Shown: piece by piece, positions 10,931 to 22,192 of the stretch
How positions within the stretch are numbered: position 1 is the first letter of the stretch
Layout: every line of letters begins with the position of its first letter
NCBI GenBank assembly: GCA_029817715.1
Contig: JARUPY010000189.1
Location: 806,001-870,000, forward strand
From: Melastoma dodecandrum
Taxonomy: Eukaryota; Streptophyta; Magnoliopsida; Myrtales; Melastomataceae
DNA length: 64,000 nt
Direction: 5' to 3'
Notes under the pieces: generated by a model
Told to the model about the DNA's origin: nothing
Seen by the model: only the letters and a program-made list of their open reading frames with translations
The model's database searches: none
Translations under genes and position numbers: made by a program

Positions 10931-13033
10931 TCCTTTGTCTAGCAAGGAAACGACTTTAGGCTCGAGTGTGCCGAAAGGGGAGCGGATGTATAAGGGTTAA
11001 TGCTCGAATGAGGCGAGCGCGAGCGAAGCGGACGCTTCGAGAAAACATGGGCTACCATTGAAGGGAGCCCCAAGAGAATTGTGAACCTTAGTTCCTACCT
11101 TCTTGGAGAAGGAAAGGACAACCCAAATGGGCAAGTGCAACCTCGCATAGGGGGGCTGACCAGGGAAGGTAAAAAACGGGGTTGTTTGGTCGGGTGAATG
11201 GTGTTAGCGAAATGATTTAAGTGGGCTAAAATGTCGAAATGAGGTATGAGCCAATAAGAGCTGCTACCTATAATGTCCAAGTCATGGAAGGATAGTAGAG
11301 TGCGTATAAGAAGGGTTAGATACGAAGTATCTAGACCCGAAATAATGGGTGAGCCGGATTGGCTCCGCTCAACGGTTATGAGCGAACGAGGACGATTAGG
11401 TCGACTAAGAGAGTCGAGACAAGGTAAGAGTGGATAAAGGGGCTACCACCTAAGTAACCTAATCCATAGAGAGATGGTATTAGGTAAAAAGGAGAGGGTC
11501 GGACCGAAGCGTGTCGACCCGGAACGATGTATGAACCGAATTAGTTCCGCTTGACAAATATGAGCATAATAGAATACGGAAAAGCGGACTAACGAAGGTT
11601 GTTTCGCTATGAACCGAAATGAGACATAGAGAGGGGTCGAAGGACCACGAAAAGGGAAGACAAGTATGGTTGAAACAAGTCTTGAAGCGGTGTGTACTTC
11701 ACCGCGCTTGTATGGCCGCATGCCGAAGGATAGAAATGAGTAAGTCGCCAATGCGCGGCTATCCGGTTTTGGGGTGTGAAAGAAATAACCCCCTACCAGG
11801 TCTGAGCACTCAAAAGAAGGAGTATGAATGGTGGAAACGTGACCCAAAAAGGAGGGATCGACGAACGGTGATGAACGTATTGGATGAGTGCGTGTACCAT
11901 GAGATACCGTGACGTATCTTAATGAACGCTAAGAAGCGTGAACCTCAATGTGAGGAGAAAGGAGTAGAGGTCATAGAAAGGTTAAACCGAGATAAGAACT
12001 CGGTGGTGATTCTAATGACCAAAATAAATTAATTTAGTATAGTCAAAGTCAAGGACTAACGATTCGAACTGAGGGACAAATGAATGTCGCTACATAAGTG
12101 CCAAGGGCAAATGTGCCTGGGTAACAGCTCGAATGGGAGGATTCAAGGATGATACAAGGAAAGAAAGAATCGGGAATTGTAAAGGATCGCACAGGTGATA
12201 AATCGTATGAAGGTCTTACGAGACCTAGAGCAACGAGTACGATACGAATGATAAGGTACATGTATGAGTGGGATCTGAAGGGATACTGGAGTACCTAGGC
12301 TGGTTACCCCTAATATAATTAGAATGAGGTATGATGAGTTCACGAGAAGCAAAAATGCCCTTGAACATGAAGTTTAATATGGCCGAAGACGCCATACGCG
12401 TAAAGGCAAAATGTGAAGGAGGCATAGAATGGGAAAGAAGGGTACGTTAGTGAATGGAATGGAACGTAGGGAGGTTGGAGTCCCCATAAACGTGCATTAA
12501 AATTGGGGCTTGACCCGGACTCAAGGTGGGGTCGAAATGGATCAAGGTGATAACAAGACGAAAAGCACATAGAATGAATGGGATGCCTCGGAGAAATGTA
12601 ACCTAATAGGGTCGAGATCTCCACGTGAATTAGTGGAGCGAATTATAAATGTGCTCAAGGTGGGCACATAATGGATAATAAGGCTAAAGTGACTTCCCCA
12701 AGATAAGGGCGAGACGGTCGGAAGGATGACCAAATTTTCCAAGTAATAGTGAATGGATAAACCAATGTGAAAATAAAGGATAATGATGAGACCTCCCTAG
12801 TATGACGAGAATCGAGGGTGACGAACGAAGGTTTACCCTCAAGTGCGCATTGATGGCACTTAAGTTTAAGCGATAAGATGGACCTCCTCCACCAAGTGAT
12901 GGACAAAGTAGGGAGAAAATAAGGTAAGGAACCTCGCCTTTGGGAAAGGATTGGGGCGCAGAAACTTGTAAAAACTAAAAGCAATCTCCTTAGATTAAGG
13001 GAGGAAAGAGGACGAAAGAAAATAATGCCAAAA
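10931..13033. other. Non-coding retroelement-like spacer with degenerate tandem repeats
   Basis: No protein domain is recognisable in this stretch. The plus strand is rich in A and G, as in the non-coding internal part of plant LTR elements, and it runs directly into the 3' internal segment at 13034. Blocks around 11235-11370 and 11420-11550 look like diverged copies of one another (shared order: GCTACC, then AGACCCG or CGACCCGG, then ATTGGCTCCGCT or ATTAGTTCCGCT). I see no LTR boundary. Confidence 0.5.
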
Positions 13034-13439
13034 GAAGGGCATTTAAGAGCAAGGGTGAATCGGATTCACCCTCCCCATCCCCAAGCGATGAGGCGCAAGA
13101 TAGACTAGATTCTCTTCGAATTGAGAAAGGAATTGATGACAAATAATGAAGGAGCATAGTGATTGATGGCAATAGTAAAGAGGAGGCACGGAGTTAGAGG
13201 TAAATACGTGTGATGGGCTTAAGTTGTGGGAAAGGATTGAACAAGGGATGGAGGTGTCAACAAAGTCAAGCCGTCGTGATAATACGGGGACGGAGGGAGT
13301 TAACTCCTCCCCATACGCATAGTCCAATGGCCAAGTAAGTGTGAGATTGCCTTGGGAATATAAGAAATATAATGGAGATTTGGTCTATTAATGAAAGTGG
13401 GTGGGGAGATGAATTAAGGCATGGGGAGGTACCGGTGAC

Positions 13440-13446
13440 TATAAAA
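13440..13446 (+). promoter_or_regulatory. TATA-like box upstream of the zinc-knuckle ORF
   Basis: TATAAAA lies 65 bp upstream of the ATG at 13511. The inverted copy keeps a TATAAAG at the equivalent place (about 6867). Spacing fits an RNA polymerase II promoter with a transcript start near 13470, but no expression evidence exists. Confidence 0.4.
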
Positions 13447-13510
13447 GGAATGTCGGACCATCTAGAATTCTCCTCACACCCAAAAGAAAAAAGAAAGAAA
13501 CGAGGTAGGA

Positions 13511-13978
13511 ATGGCGGAAATAGATGGAGCAAGTAGCTCGAAAAACCCTTCACGCAAGGGTAAAGCTCCAATAGTGCGTCGGATGACGGCCAAGGAGTTT
13601 AAGGCGTCTCTTCGGATACCCGAATCAAGTCCAGAAAGGAAAAAGGAAGGATGTATGGAGATCCTCCAAAGGATCGAGGACGAGCTCCGAGAGTTTTGTG
13701 GGGATGTTAGAGAAGTAGAAGGCGTGGAAGAATGCTGGAACAAACATGAGACTTCTTCCTCTCCCGAGATGACACCGTCTCTTTCCGAATTGACCGCACG
13801 AACGGTGTCCCGCCCTAAAAAGACAAAGGCGAGCGAGGTGAGGCTGCCTTATTGTTGGGATTGCGGACGGCACCACGAGGAATCTCTTTGTCCACGACGC
13901 CGAGTCGTGTGTAGGGTATGCCGTTTCCCCGGGCACTCGGTGAAGTATTGTTGGGCCGGGTACCCGGGATTGCGCTAA
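13511..13978 (+). CDS. Accessory retroelement ORF with two zinc knuckles
   Basis: This intact 155-codon ORF is in the same orientation as the following LTR and lies before the purine tract, a place where chromovirus-type elements normally have only the pol tail. The N terminus is Ser/Lys-rich (ASSSKNPSRKGKAP), the middle is charged and probably helical (about 45-75), and the C terminus has a variant knuckle CWDCGRHHEESLC (CX2CX3HX4C) followed by a canonical CX2CX4HX4C knuckle CRVCRFPGHSVKYC. Such knuckles bind nucleic acid in Gag proteins, so an RNA-binding role is plausible. I do not recognise the N-terminal part. The inverted copy is truncated before the knuckles. Confidence 0.65.
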   Translation: MAEIDGASSSKNPSRKGKAPIVRRMTAKEFKASLRIPESSPERKKEGCMEILQRIEDELREFCGDVREVEGVEECWNKHETSSSPEMTPSLSELTARTVSRPKKTKASEVRLPYCWDCGRHHEESLCPRRRVVCRVCRFPGHSVKYCWAGYPGLR

Positions 13979-14365
13979 AGGCGGAAAGAGTAGGGAAAGG
14001 TAGATGAGAACGTTGTAAAGAGGAGTGCGAATCCGGAAGGTAAACCGTGGAGTCCTTCCGTGTACTAACGACCGAGAAATATAGTAAGGTCGATGTATAT
14101 GTTTATATATATGGATGTATATATATAAGCGTGTATTAAGAAAAAGAAAAAGAGTCGGCAATGGACTCAAATGACTAGAGTCGTGTTCTCGTAGGGGACC
14201 GAAGCCTAGAAAGGAGGAATAACTAAAAATGATGAACGGACGATGCCAAAAAAGAAAATGGAATTGAGTTCATAATTGAATAGTGGGTTTAAAAGGCGCG
14301 TAGCCGTATCCGGCCCTTAACTACTACAAAAATTTCAAGGACGAAATTTCCTAAGGGAGGAAGAA

Positions 14366-16925
14366 TGTAACGACCCGGAATTTCACGAATAAAAAGGATG
14401 GGCGCGTAAGAGGGGATGACGAGTATGCGCAAGTAAGGGTACAAACGAGTAAGGGGACACGGGATGCCCGAAATCGAGGGTCCTTACATAGGCCCGGGAT
14501 GTATACGAGGGGATAGAGGGCGCGAAATGAGGCCCTAAAGTGGGTGTTAGTCTTTGGAGAAGGGTCGTAGATCGGAAGGTAGGAGTGTCGGTAAGGGTCG
14601 GGGCGTGGGCGGCGGCCGCAGGCCCAGGGGGCGATGGCTGCCGACCTTGGTATGCCCAGACGTAGAATGGTGAAAAGAGAGAAACCCGATCAGGGAGTGA
14701 CCCTGGAGGGGCAACGGGAATGCGCCCTAGAGGTCTGGTGGGCGACAGAGGGGCGACAGCCGCTGCCCTTGGCATGCCCAAACCTCAAACCATGAAGAGA
14801 GAGAAAGTCAGTCAGGGATGCCTCAGGGAGGGCGATGCGGGGTCGATCTGTGGGCGATGGCCACCGACCCCGGGGCACGCCTGGGACGCCCAGAGGGCAT
14901 CCTTGAGGGTCGTTTCGGCCGAAAAATGGCCCGGCCCGGAATCGAAATTAGACGCCTCAGGAGTCTTAAGGAGGTGGTCAGGAGGCGTCTAGTGTGTGTT
15001 AGAATTTTGAGATAGAGTCTAGATCTCAAGTTATTGGTGAGCGAAAGTGGTCGCCGAAGGGGCGTCACGGATTGAGTTGGGGTCGACAGCTGCCAACCCC
15101 AGGGGCGACGGACAATCGCCCCAGGGATGCCCAGGGGACGTCCAAGGGGGCGCTCAGAGGGGGTCCAGAGGGGACCCAACGAGTGCATAGAGGGGACCCA
15201 AGGGGGGTCCAGAGGGGATCCAAAGATGGGCGACCAGTGAGCGATGGGTGGGCGATGAGTGCCGACCCCACACGCCCGTCAACTTAATTATATTAATATA
15301 ATAATGATTTGGGGAAATAATTATATTAATAAAATAATGATATGAGGAAGGGATTGTGTTGAGGGCATTATGGTATTTAACTAAGGAAGGGAAGGGATAG
15401 AAATCCCTCCCCCATTAATGTGGACGGTGGGGAAAGCCCTTAGGAGGGGAGAGTTGCGTTAGAACTTGGAAAAGGGGAAAAACCCCTCATTATGACTTGA
15501 AAGACTTTATTGGCTTTCCCTACACTCACACACAAGCTCTATGGAAAAGGGGGAGGTTCGGCCAAGAGAAAAAGGGAAAACGGGGAAAGAGATGAAGGCA
15601 TTCGGCCGGAAGGGAAAAAGAAAGAAAAGAGAGAGGGAGGGGGGGAGAAAAGGAGTTTCGGCCAAGGGAAGAAGAAAGGAAAGGAAGGTGATTCGGCTAG
15701 CCCAAGGGGATTCAAGGGCGAAGGGAGCTAGACAAGGAACTAGCAAGCGGTTGAGGGCCGAAGGAAGGCTATCCTTACGGAGGGAAGTGGTGCGGCGAAG
15801 GGTGGAACTCGGCAACTTGTGTCGGGGTGTAAACGGACGGTAACCCCTTCATCCCTCCCTCGCTTTTAAGCTTACTTGTGGTGCATGCTGTTGAGGTTCT
15901 TTGGTGTGGATGGGCTGTGATTTGGAGGGTATTCGAAGAGGGTTAGAGGGTGGCCGGACCCTTAAGGGTGAGGGAAGCCACCCGAACCCCTCTATGTTTG
16001 AGTAAGGGTATGTGTGTGGTTGTTGGTTTACCGAAGGGCTGCGCTTGGGCGAGCCTTGAGGGGAATGATTGCGGTCCTTAGGGGCTGGAAATAAGTGAGA
16101 TTAAGGTATGGAATAGGGGAGCGTCGAGCCCCGTGGTGGCTGCGCTTCACATCGCGCTTTAAGAGCGGAACCGCGTGGCTTTGGCCATGGAAATCAAATC
16201 GGTCAAAGGCTGGAAATTATGCGGCGTTGTAAGGCCGGAACGGGAGCCTGGAAGGGCTGTCCCTCGTGCTAGAAATGCATGGAAAAGATATGTTCGGGGG
16301 TGGATGGGAGGTAGAAACCGATTTAGTAAAGAATCGGCGGAAACGAGCATGAGATGGTATACGATTTTACTAGCGTAAGGGGCTACGTGCTTGGAGTTTG
16401 GTTTTGAGATTTTAAGGGTGTCTCCCTTCCTTAGTTAAGGTGTGGGAAATGATAGAAACGAATGGGAATGGTTGAGATAAGGTGAAGGCCGAATGGGCTT
16501 AAAGTCAGGACGCATGATGTTCCAAGGGGGACGAGCGTGAGATGGGTATACGGTTTCGCTAGCTTAAGGGGCTATGCGCTTGGAGTTTGGTTTTGAGAAT
16601 TTAAGGGTGTCTTTCTACCTTGGTTAAGGTATGGAAAATGATGGAAACGAATGGAAATCTTATATGGCGCTAACAAGGTTTGATGGAGCATAGATGACTT
16701 TTTATAAATTGTGATGTCATTATGATTGAATGTGGGGGTTAAAAAGAAATGGATTCTAGTTTCTTGCAGGTTTAAGAAGGGTTCTTAGGCTGCGCATCAT
16801 GAATGGACAAGACTTATTTAGTTTTCGAAAAATTGAGCTTGTAGCTCACGTGTATGAAACGAATATTTTTAAATTAAATGGAAATGAGATGTTTTCTCTT
16901 AAATGTAAATGGGAAGGACCTTTCA
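14366..16925 (+). repeat. Long terminal repeat, copy 2 (plus strand)
   Basis: The LTR starts TGTAACGACCCGG directly after the purine tract and ends at about ...GGACCTTTCA, 2,560 bp. It is inverted relative to copy 1 and clearly homologous along its whole length. Three bases later (AGA) a third LTR begins, so two LTRs of the family lie in direct tandem. GC-rich repeats (GGGCGA, CGACCCC) are at 14590-14900 and 15080-15280. Confidence 0.88.
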
Positions 16926-17095
16926 AGATGTAACGACCCGGAATTTCACGAATAAAAAGGATGGGCGCGTAAGAGGGGTTGACGAGTATGCGCAAGTAAG
17001 GGTACGGACGAGTAAGGGGACACGGGATGCCCAAAATCGAGGGTCCTTAGATCGGCCCGGGATGTATACGAGGGGATAGAGGGCGTGAAATGAGG

Positions 17096-17251
17096 TTGTT
17101 GATGCCTCAAATCAATCGGCTGGCCGAAGATCAAAACCTAAATGTGCCAGGGGTTCGACCTTCTATAAGTTAGTGGAAATCTTCTGTGGTGACATCAGAA
17201 ATATATTGATGGTTGATTTAGATAAAGCTCCATGAGTTAAGGAAGCTTTGG
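17096..17251. other. 156-bp insertion inside LTR copy 3
   Basis: Copies 1 and 2 read straight from ATGAGG into a word like CCCTAAA, but here about 156 bp intervene. The insert has no terminal inverted repeats or poly-A. One plus-strand frame is open for about 26 codons (FYKLVEIFCGDIRNILMVDL), which resembles coding sequence but is not one I can identify. It could be filler DNA captured during double-strand-break repair. Confidence 0.6.
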
Positions 17252-19352
17252 CCCTAAAATGGGTGTTAGTTTTTGGAGAAGGGTCGTAGATCGGAAGGTA
17301 GGAGGGTCGGTAAGGGTCGGGGCGTGGGCGGCGGCCGCAGGCCCAGGGGGCGATGGCTGCCGACCCTGGAATGCCCAGACGTAGAATGGTGAAGAGAGAG
17401 AAACCCGATCAGGGAGTGACCCTGGAGGGGCGACGGGAATGCGCCCTAGAGGACTGGTGGGCGACAAAGAGGCGACAGTCGCTGCCCCTGGCACGCCCAG
17501 ACCTCAAATGGTGAAGAGAGAGAAAGTCGGTCAGGGATGCCTAAGGAGAGCGATGCGGGGTCGATCCGTGGGCGATGCCATCGACCCCGGGGCACGCCCG
17601 GGGGGCATCCTTGAGGGTCGATTCGGCCGAAAAATGGCCTGACCCGGAATCGAAATTAGTCGCCTCGGGGGCCTTTGGGAGGTCATTAGGAGGTGTCTAG
17701 TGTGTGTTAGAATTTTGAGATTAGGCTTAGATCTCAAGTTAATCGTGAGCGAAGGTGGTCGCCAAAGGGGCGCCACAGATTGAGTTGGGGTCGACAGCCG
17801 CCGACCCCAGGGGCGACGGACATCGCGCAAGGGACGCCCAGGAGACGTCCAACGGAGCGCCCAGAGGGGACCTAGAGGGGGTCCAGAGGATATCCAAAGA
17901 TGGGCGACCCATGAGCGATAGATGGGCGATGGGTGGGCGATGAGTGCCGACCCCACACGCTCAATTAAGTTATTTATATTAATATAATAATGGTTTTGGG
18001 AAATAATTATATTAATAAAATAATGATAGGAGGAATAGATTGTGATGAGGGCATTATGGTATTTAACTAAGGAAGGGAAGGGATAGAAATCCCTCCCCAT
18101 TAATGTGGACGGTGGGGAAATCCCTTAGGAGGGGAGAGTTGCGTTGGAACTTGGAAAAGGGGAAAAACCCCTCTTTATGACTTGAAAGACTTTCTTGGCT
18201 TTCCCCACACTCACACGCAGGCTCTTTGGAAAAGGGGTAGGTTCGGTCAAGAGAAAAAGGGAAAACGGGGAAAGAGAGGAAGGCATTCGGCCGAAAGGGA
18301 AAAAGAAAGAAAAGAGAGAGGGAGGGGGGGAGGGAGAAAAGGAGCTTCGGCCAAAGGAAGAAGAAAGGAAAGGAAAGCGTTTCGGCTCGCCCAAGGGGAT
18401 CCAAGGGCGAAGAGAGCTAGACGCGGAGCTAACGAGAGGTTGAGGGCGAAAGGAAGGCGACCCTCGCGGACGGAAATGGTGCGGCGAAGGGTGGAGCTCG
18501 CCGACTTGTGTCGGGGCATAAACGGCCGGTAACCCCTACATCCCTCCCTCGCTTTTAAGATTAGTTGTGGTGCATGCTGTTGAGGTTCTTTGGTGTGGAT
18601 GGGCTATGATTTGGAGGGTATTCAGAGAGGGTTAGAGGGTGGCCGAACCCTTAAGGGTGAGGGAAGCTACCCGAACCCCTCTATGTTTGAGTAAGGGTAT
18701 GTGTGTGGTTGTTGGTTTACCGAAGGGCTGCGTTTGGGCGAGCCTTGAGGGGAATGATTGCGGTCCTTAGGGGCTGGAAATAAGTGCGATTTAGGTATGG
18801 GATAGGGAGCGTCGAGCCCCGTGGTGGCTGCGCTTCACATCGCGCTCTAAAAGCGGAACCGCGTGGCTTTGGCCATGGAAATCAAATCGGCCAGGGGCTG
18901 GAAATTATGCGGCGTTGTAAGGCCGGGACGGGAGCCTGGAAGGGCTGTCCCTCGTGCTAGAAAAGCATGGAAAAGATATGCTCGGGGGTGGATGGGAGGT
19001 AGAAACCGATTAAGTAAAGAATCGGCGAAAACGAGCGTGAGATGGTATACGATTTCGCTAGCCTAAGGGGCTACGTGCTTAGAGTTTGGTTTTGAGATTT
19101 TAAGAGTGTCTCCCTACCTTAGTTAAGGTGTGGGAAATGATAGAAACGAATGGGAATGGTTGAGATAAGGTGAAGGCCGAATGGGCTTAAAGTCAGGACG
19201 CATGATGTTCCAAGGGGGACGAGCGTGAGATGGGTATACGGTTTCGCTAGCTTAAGGGGCTATGCACTTGGAGTTTGGTTTTGAGAATTTAAGGGTGTCC
19301 GGAAAATGATGGAAACGAATGGAAATGATTAGATGAGGCTGGTTGCTGAATT

Positions 19353-20365
19353 TAGGGGTGAGCATTCGGTATTCCAAATACCAACCGAACCGAATACCGA
19401 ACTTCCAAATACCGAAGTTTCAAAATTTTATCCTCCAAATACCGAACCGAACTCCAAACTTCCAAATACCGAAATACCGAAATTTATTTCGGTATTTCGG
19501 TTCGGTGTTTGGAGCTTCCAAAGTTTTATTGGGGTATTTTGAAGCGACATCTTCGCTGTAGCACTGACGAACTCGGGGTCAGCTACCAAACCCACCAAAG
19601 CAAAGAGTTCGAAGACGATTGATAATCTCGAACCACCTAACAAATCCCAGGAGGGAGAAAGAAGGACGATTCTTCTTGGAGCTTAGGATTCGTAGATCCG
19701 TAGGGGAAGGTAGTGGAACTCCTTCGATTCCACACACAAGATCACCGAAAAATCCAGCAATCGAACAAACTGTAAGAGTCCACCTCTCTGAAAGAACCAG
19801 ACAAGCGATGGAATTGCTAAAAAAGCAGGATTCCAACAGAAACAGCCGCCGGAGATCCCCTAATTGAAAGTCAAACCTTGGCTCCACCTGGCTCCACCTC
19901 CTTGACGATCAAGGGCTTGGGAGGGACAAAGGTGCTGGGCTTCTTCTGGGTGCCTGATTTCCGCCAAACGAGGACGACGACGCAGCCGATGAGGACGGCA
20001 ATCGAGGTGGTGAGGATGACGACAATCTCCCGATTCTCGAAGGCGTGGGAGGGGTACACCTTGCCCTGGATAAACGCGGCGAGGAGATCGAGGACGGAAA
20101 CAAGAAATTGGGTTGGGTCAATGGGCTTTGGCCTAAATTACTTAATTTCAATATTTAACAATCGGGTTGGGTCAAGAAGCTATATTTCGGTAGTACCGAA
20201 AATACCGAATTTATTTGTAAACATACCGAATACCGAACCAAAAACCGAATTTAATGGAAATATAAAACCGAACTAAATACCGAATACCGAATACCGAGTT
20301 ACAAACATCGAAATATCAAAAATTCGGTTCGGTATTTGGATTTCCAAAGTTTTTGCTCACTCCTA
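19353..20365. mobile_element. Non-autonomous hAT transposon carrying captured gene sequence
   Basis: The terminal inverted repeats are TAGGGGTGAGCA at the left and, reading inwards, TAGGAGTGAGCA at the right. Both sides are flanked by the 8-bp target duplication GCTGAATT (19345-19352 and 20366-20373), diagnostic of the hAT superfamily. Subterminal regions (19365-19510 and 20185-20345) are packed with TTCGGTAT and ACCGAATAC words in both orientations, as expected for transposase binding sites. No transposase is encoded, so mobilisation would need an autonomous partner. Internally it carries a P450-reductase gene fragment. It interrupts LTR copy 3 and is therefore younger than that LTR. Confidence 0.95.
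19871..20112 (-). pseudogene. CPR: Captured NADPH-cytochrome P450 reductase fragment (membrane anchor)
   Basis: On the minus strand the frame reads VSVLDLLAAFIQGK, then FENREIVVILTTSIAVLIGC, then VVVLVWRKSG and PPKPLIVKE. This is the N-terminal membrane anchor and start of the linker of plant NADPH-cytochrome P450 reductase, the enzyme that passes electrons from NADPH to ER P450s. The ENRE...ILTTSIAVLIGC block is highly characteristic. After VKEVEPGG the match ends and a stop follows; FMN, FAD and NADPH domains are absent. The fragment lies wholly inside the hAT element, so it was captured by it. Host parent gene is not in the window. Confidence 0.85.
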
Positions 20366-20476
20366 GCTGAATTGGGTTGGAAATTAATGCCTATATGGCG
20401 CTAATAAGGTTTGATTGAAACGAATATTTTTAAATTAAATGGAAATGAGATATTTTCTCTTAAATGTAAATGGGAA

Positions 20477-22185
20477 CACTCTATTCTCTAAAATTAAATA
20501 GACTTTTGACTAGTGCTTAAAATCAAAATGTTTATTTTATTTTTAAATATTTTTTTTATCCTCGTAGTCTGCCGTCTATTTTATTTAAAGTTATTGTGGT
20601 CTTTTAAATGGATAATAAATCAAGCTTTATTATTTCTGTAAATTTTGGAGTGATTTTATCCTAGCGAAATTACCTTTAATATTTTTAATTTTATATCTTC
20701 AGTACAAGTGCATCGAACACAATAAAATAGAAATACAGAAAATTAAAAAGATTGGTGGACTTCTCGTCTGGTAATATAATAAACCTTGGAAAATGATTTT
20801 TTTTTCTTTTTTTTTAAATAAAATAATCCCCTGGTTTTAACTCGAAAGGTAGGGGCTTTTGCTAAAATTAATTATGTGAATGAATGTTTTAGAAATTCTT
20901 TATCCTCAATCTGATAAAATATAGGGGATAAAAAAGTCTTTGAAGATAAGGTGGTGATGGTGTGGCGCAAATACCAGGCGAATATCTTCGGCCTCTCGTT
21001 TTTTCATAAAAAGGAAAAATTACACGTTGCCACAACCCAGAAAAACTTTCCCCTCCCTACATCACGCGCCCTATTATAATATTATAATATTATTTTAGTT
21101 GATATTTAAGATGAAAATACGGTGTATTCTCCCCATTTATCTTTACTCTTTCCTTTTATAGAAATATTTAAAAATATATAAATAATAGGAAGTTAAACCC
21201 CTATTAATTTCAAATTTAATGACGTGATAATTATTGGATCCGACGTCCCCAACAATACTTTATTTAGATTCGGTAACATCCACGAATAACATCTCCGTCC
21301 AACATGCAAATTTTGCTATATAACATAAGTTACTATGTGTTTAGTGCCTTTTATAAATTAATTAGTGGCAACTTGTTATGGATTGCATCGGACAAAGCGT
21401 TTTATTTTACTAAATATCTTTACTCATTAATATCGACATTTGTCAACGTCATGTGTCCTCCACTGTTCTTTAAATTTAGGCCCCCCAACCAATAATGAAT
21501 AGATATCACGAGATCTTCTATATATAGAAAAAAGAGGAATTGGATTTTCTAGTGGATATTATTTTATGTCCCACTATGCCAATGTTTCTTCGGTAACCCC
21601 CCAAAAAAAAAAAATTCCACAAATTAACATCATAACCCCATATTTCCAAAACTTGAGTTCTTCACGCGTATACAGTTTACCATTCAATCAATAATTAAAT
21701 AAACCCCAATTTCCTCACCTTTTTTTCCTTTTGATTCTCTTAAACATTGTTGGATATATGTTTAATAAATTTGAGTCACAGGATCCACGTCACCCTGGTG
21801 GCCGCCACCTGTCTTTGCCTCCCTTTTGGTCCGTATCATTCCTGGCTTCTTGTTGGGTGTATTAACTTCTCCCTAATCCGGACATACATGGGAATTGGTC
21901 TACCGACCATAAATTAAAATTCTAATAAATACGATTTAATTAAAAAAATTAAAAATGCGCCACCCATTATGCCAAAATATATACATTAAAACATATTTTA
22001 ACATGCTTTTATTATATTCTATTGAATAATAACCCGGGGGTGGGGCGTTTCCTGTGCTCCAACAAAATAAGAAAAAAAAAAACGAGTGGCCAGGAGCGCG
22101 AGTTCCCTGGACCAGACTCCCACGCGCGCGAGTATGATTATGACTTTTGGGGCTGGAGTTTATAATATCCATATCGAAAATAAAA
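20477..22185. other. AT-rich intergenic DNA upstream of the REVEILLE gene
   Basis: No gene or clear repeat is visible. AT-rich homopolymer tracts occur, and AAATATCT (21412-21419) matches 8 of 9 bases of the circadian evening element, interesting because a clock-type MYB gene lies downstream. Confidence 0.5.
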
Positions 22186-22192
22186 TATAAAA
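22186..22192 (+). promoter_or_regulatory. TATA box of the REVEILLE gene
   Basis: TATAAAA precedes a probable transcript start near 22220. The leader is long (about 750 bp to the ATG), contains a G-box CACGTG at 22305-22310, and probably an intron from about 22650 to 22942. Confidence 0.5.

Larger units (their letters stand above)
13034..14365 (+). mobile_element. 3' internal end of a Ty3/gypsy element, copy 2
   Basis: This is the inverted counterpart of 5941-7210. It contains a TATA-like box, the zinc-knuckle ORF 13511-13978, about 350 bp of decayed sequence, a pol-tail remnant (AATTTCAAGGACGAAATTTC at about 14331-14350) and the purine tract AAGGGAGGAAGAA (14353-14365) directly abutting the LTR. 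The tract is where plus-strand DNA synthesis primes in this class of elements. Confidence 0.82.
16929..20476 (+). repeat. Long terminal repeat, copy 3, interrupted and deleted
   Basis: A third LTR of the same family starts TGTAACGACCCGG at 16929 and ends at about AAATGGGAA at 20476. It carries a 156-bp insertion (17096-17251) and a 1,013-bp hAT element (19353-20365). Relative to copy 2 it lacks roughly 150 bp between GGTTTGAT and GAAACGAATA near 20415. Downstream is AT-rich unique DNA with no gag leader, so it is a solo or truncated LTR. No clear 5-bp target duplication is visible. Confidence 0.82.
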
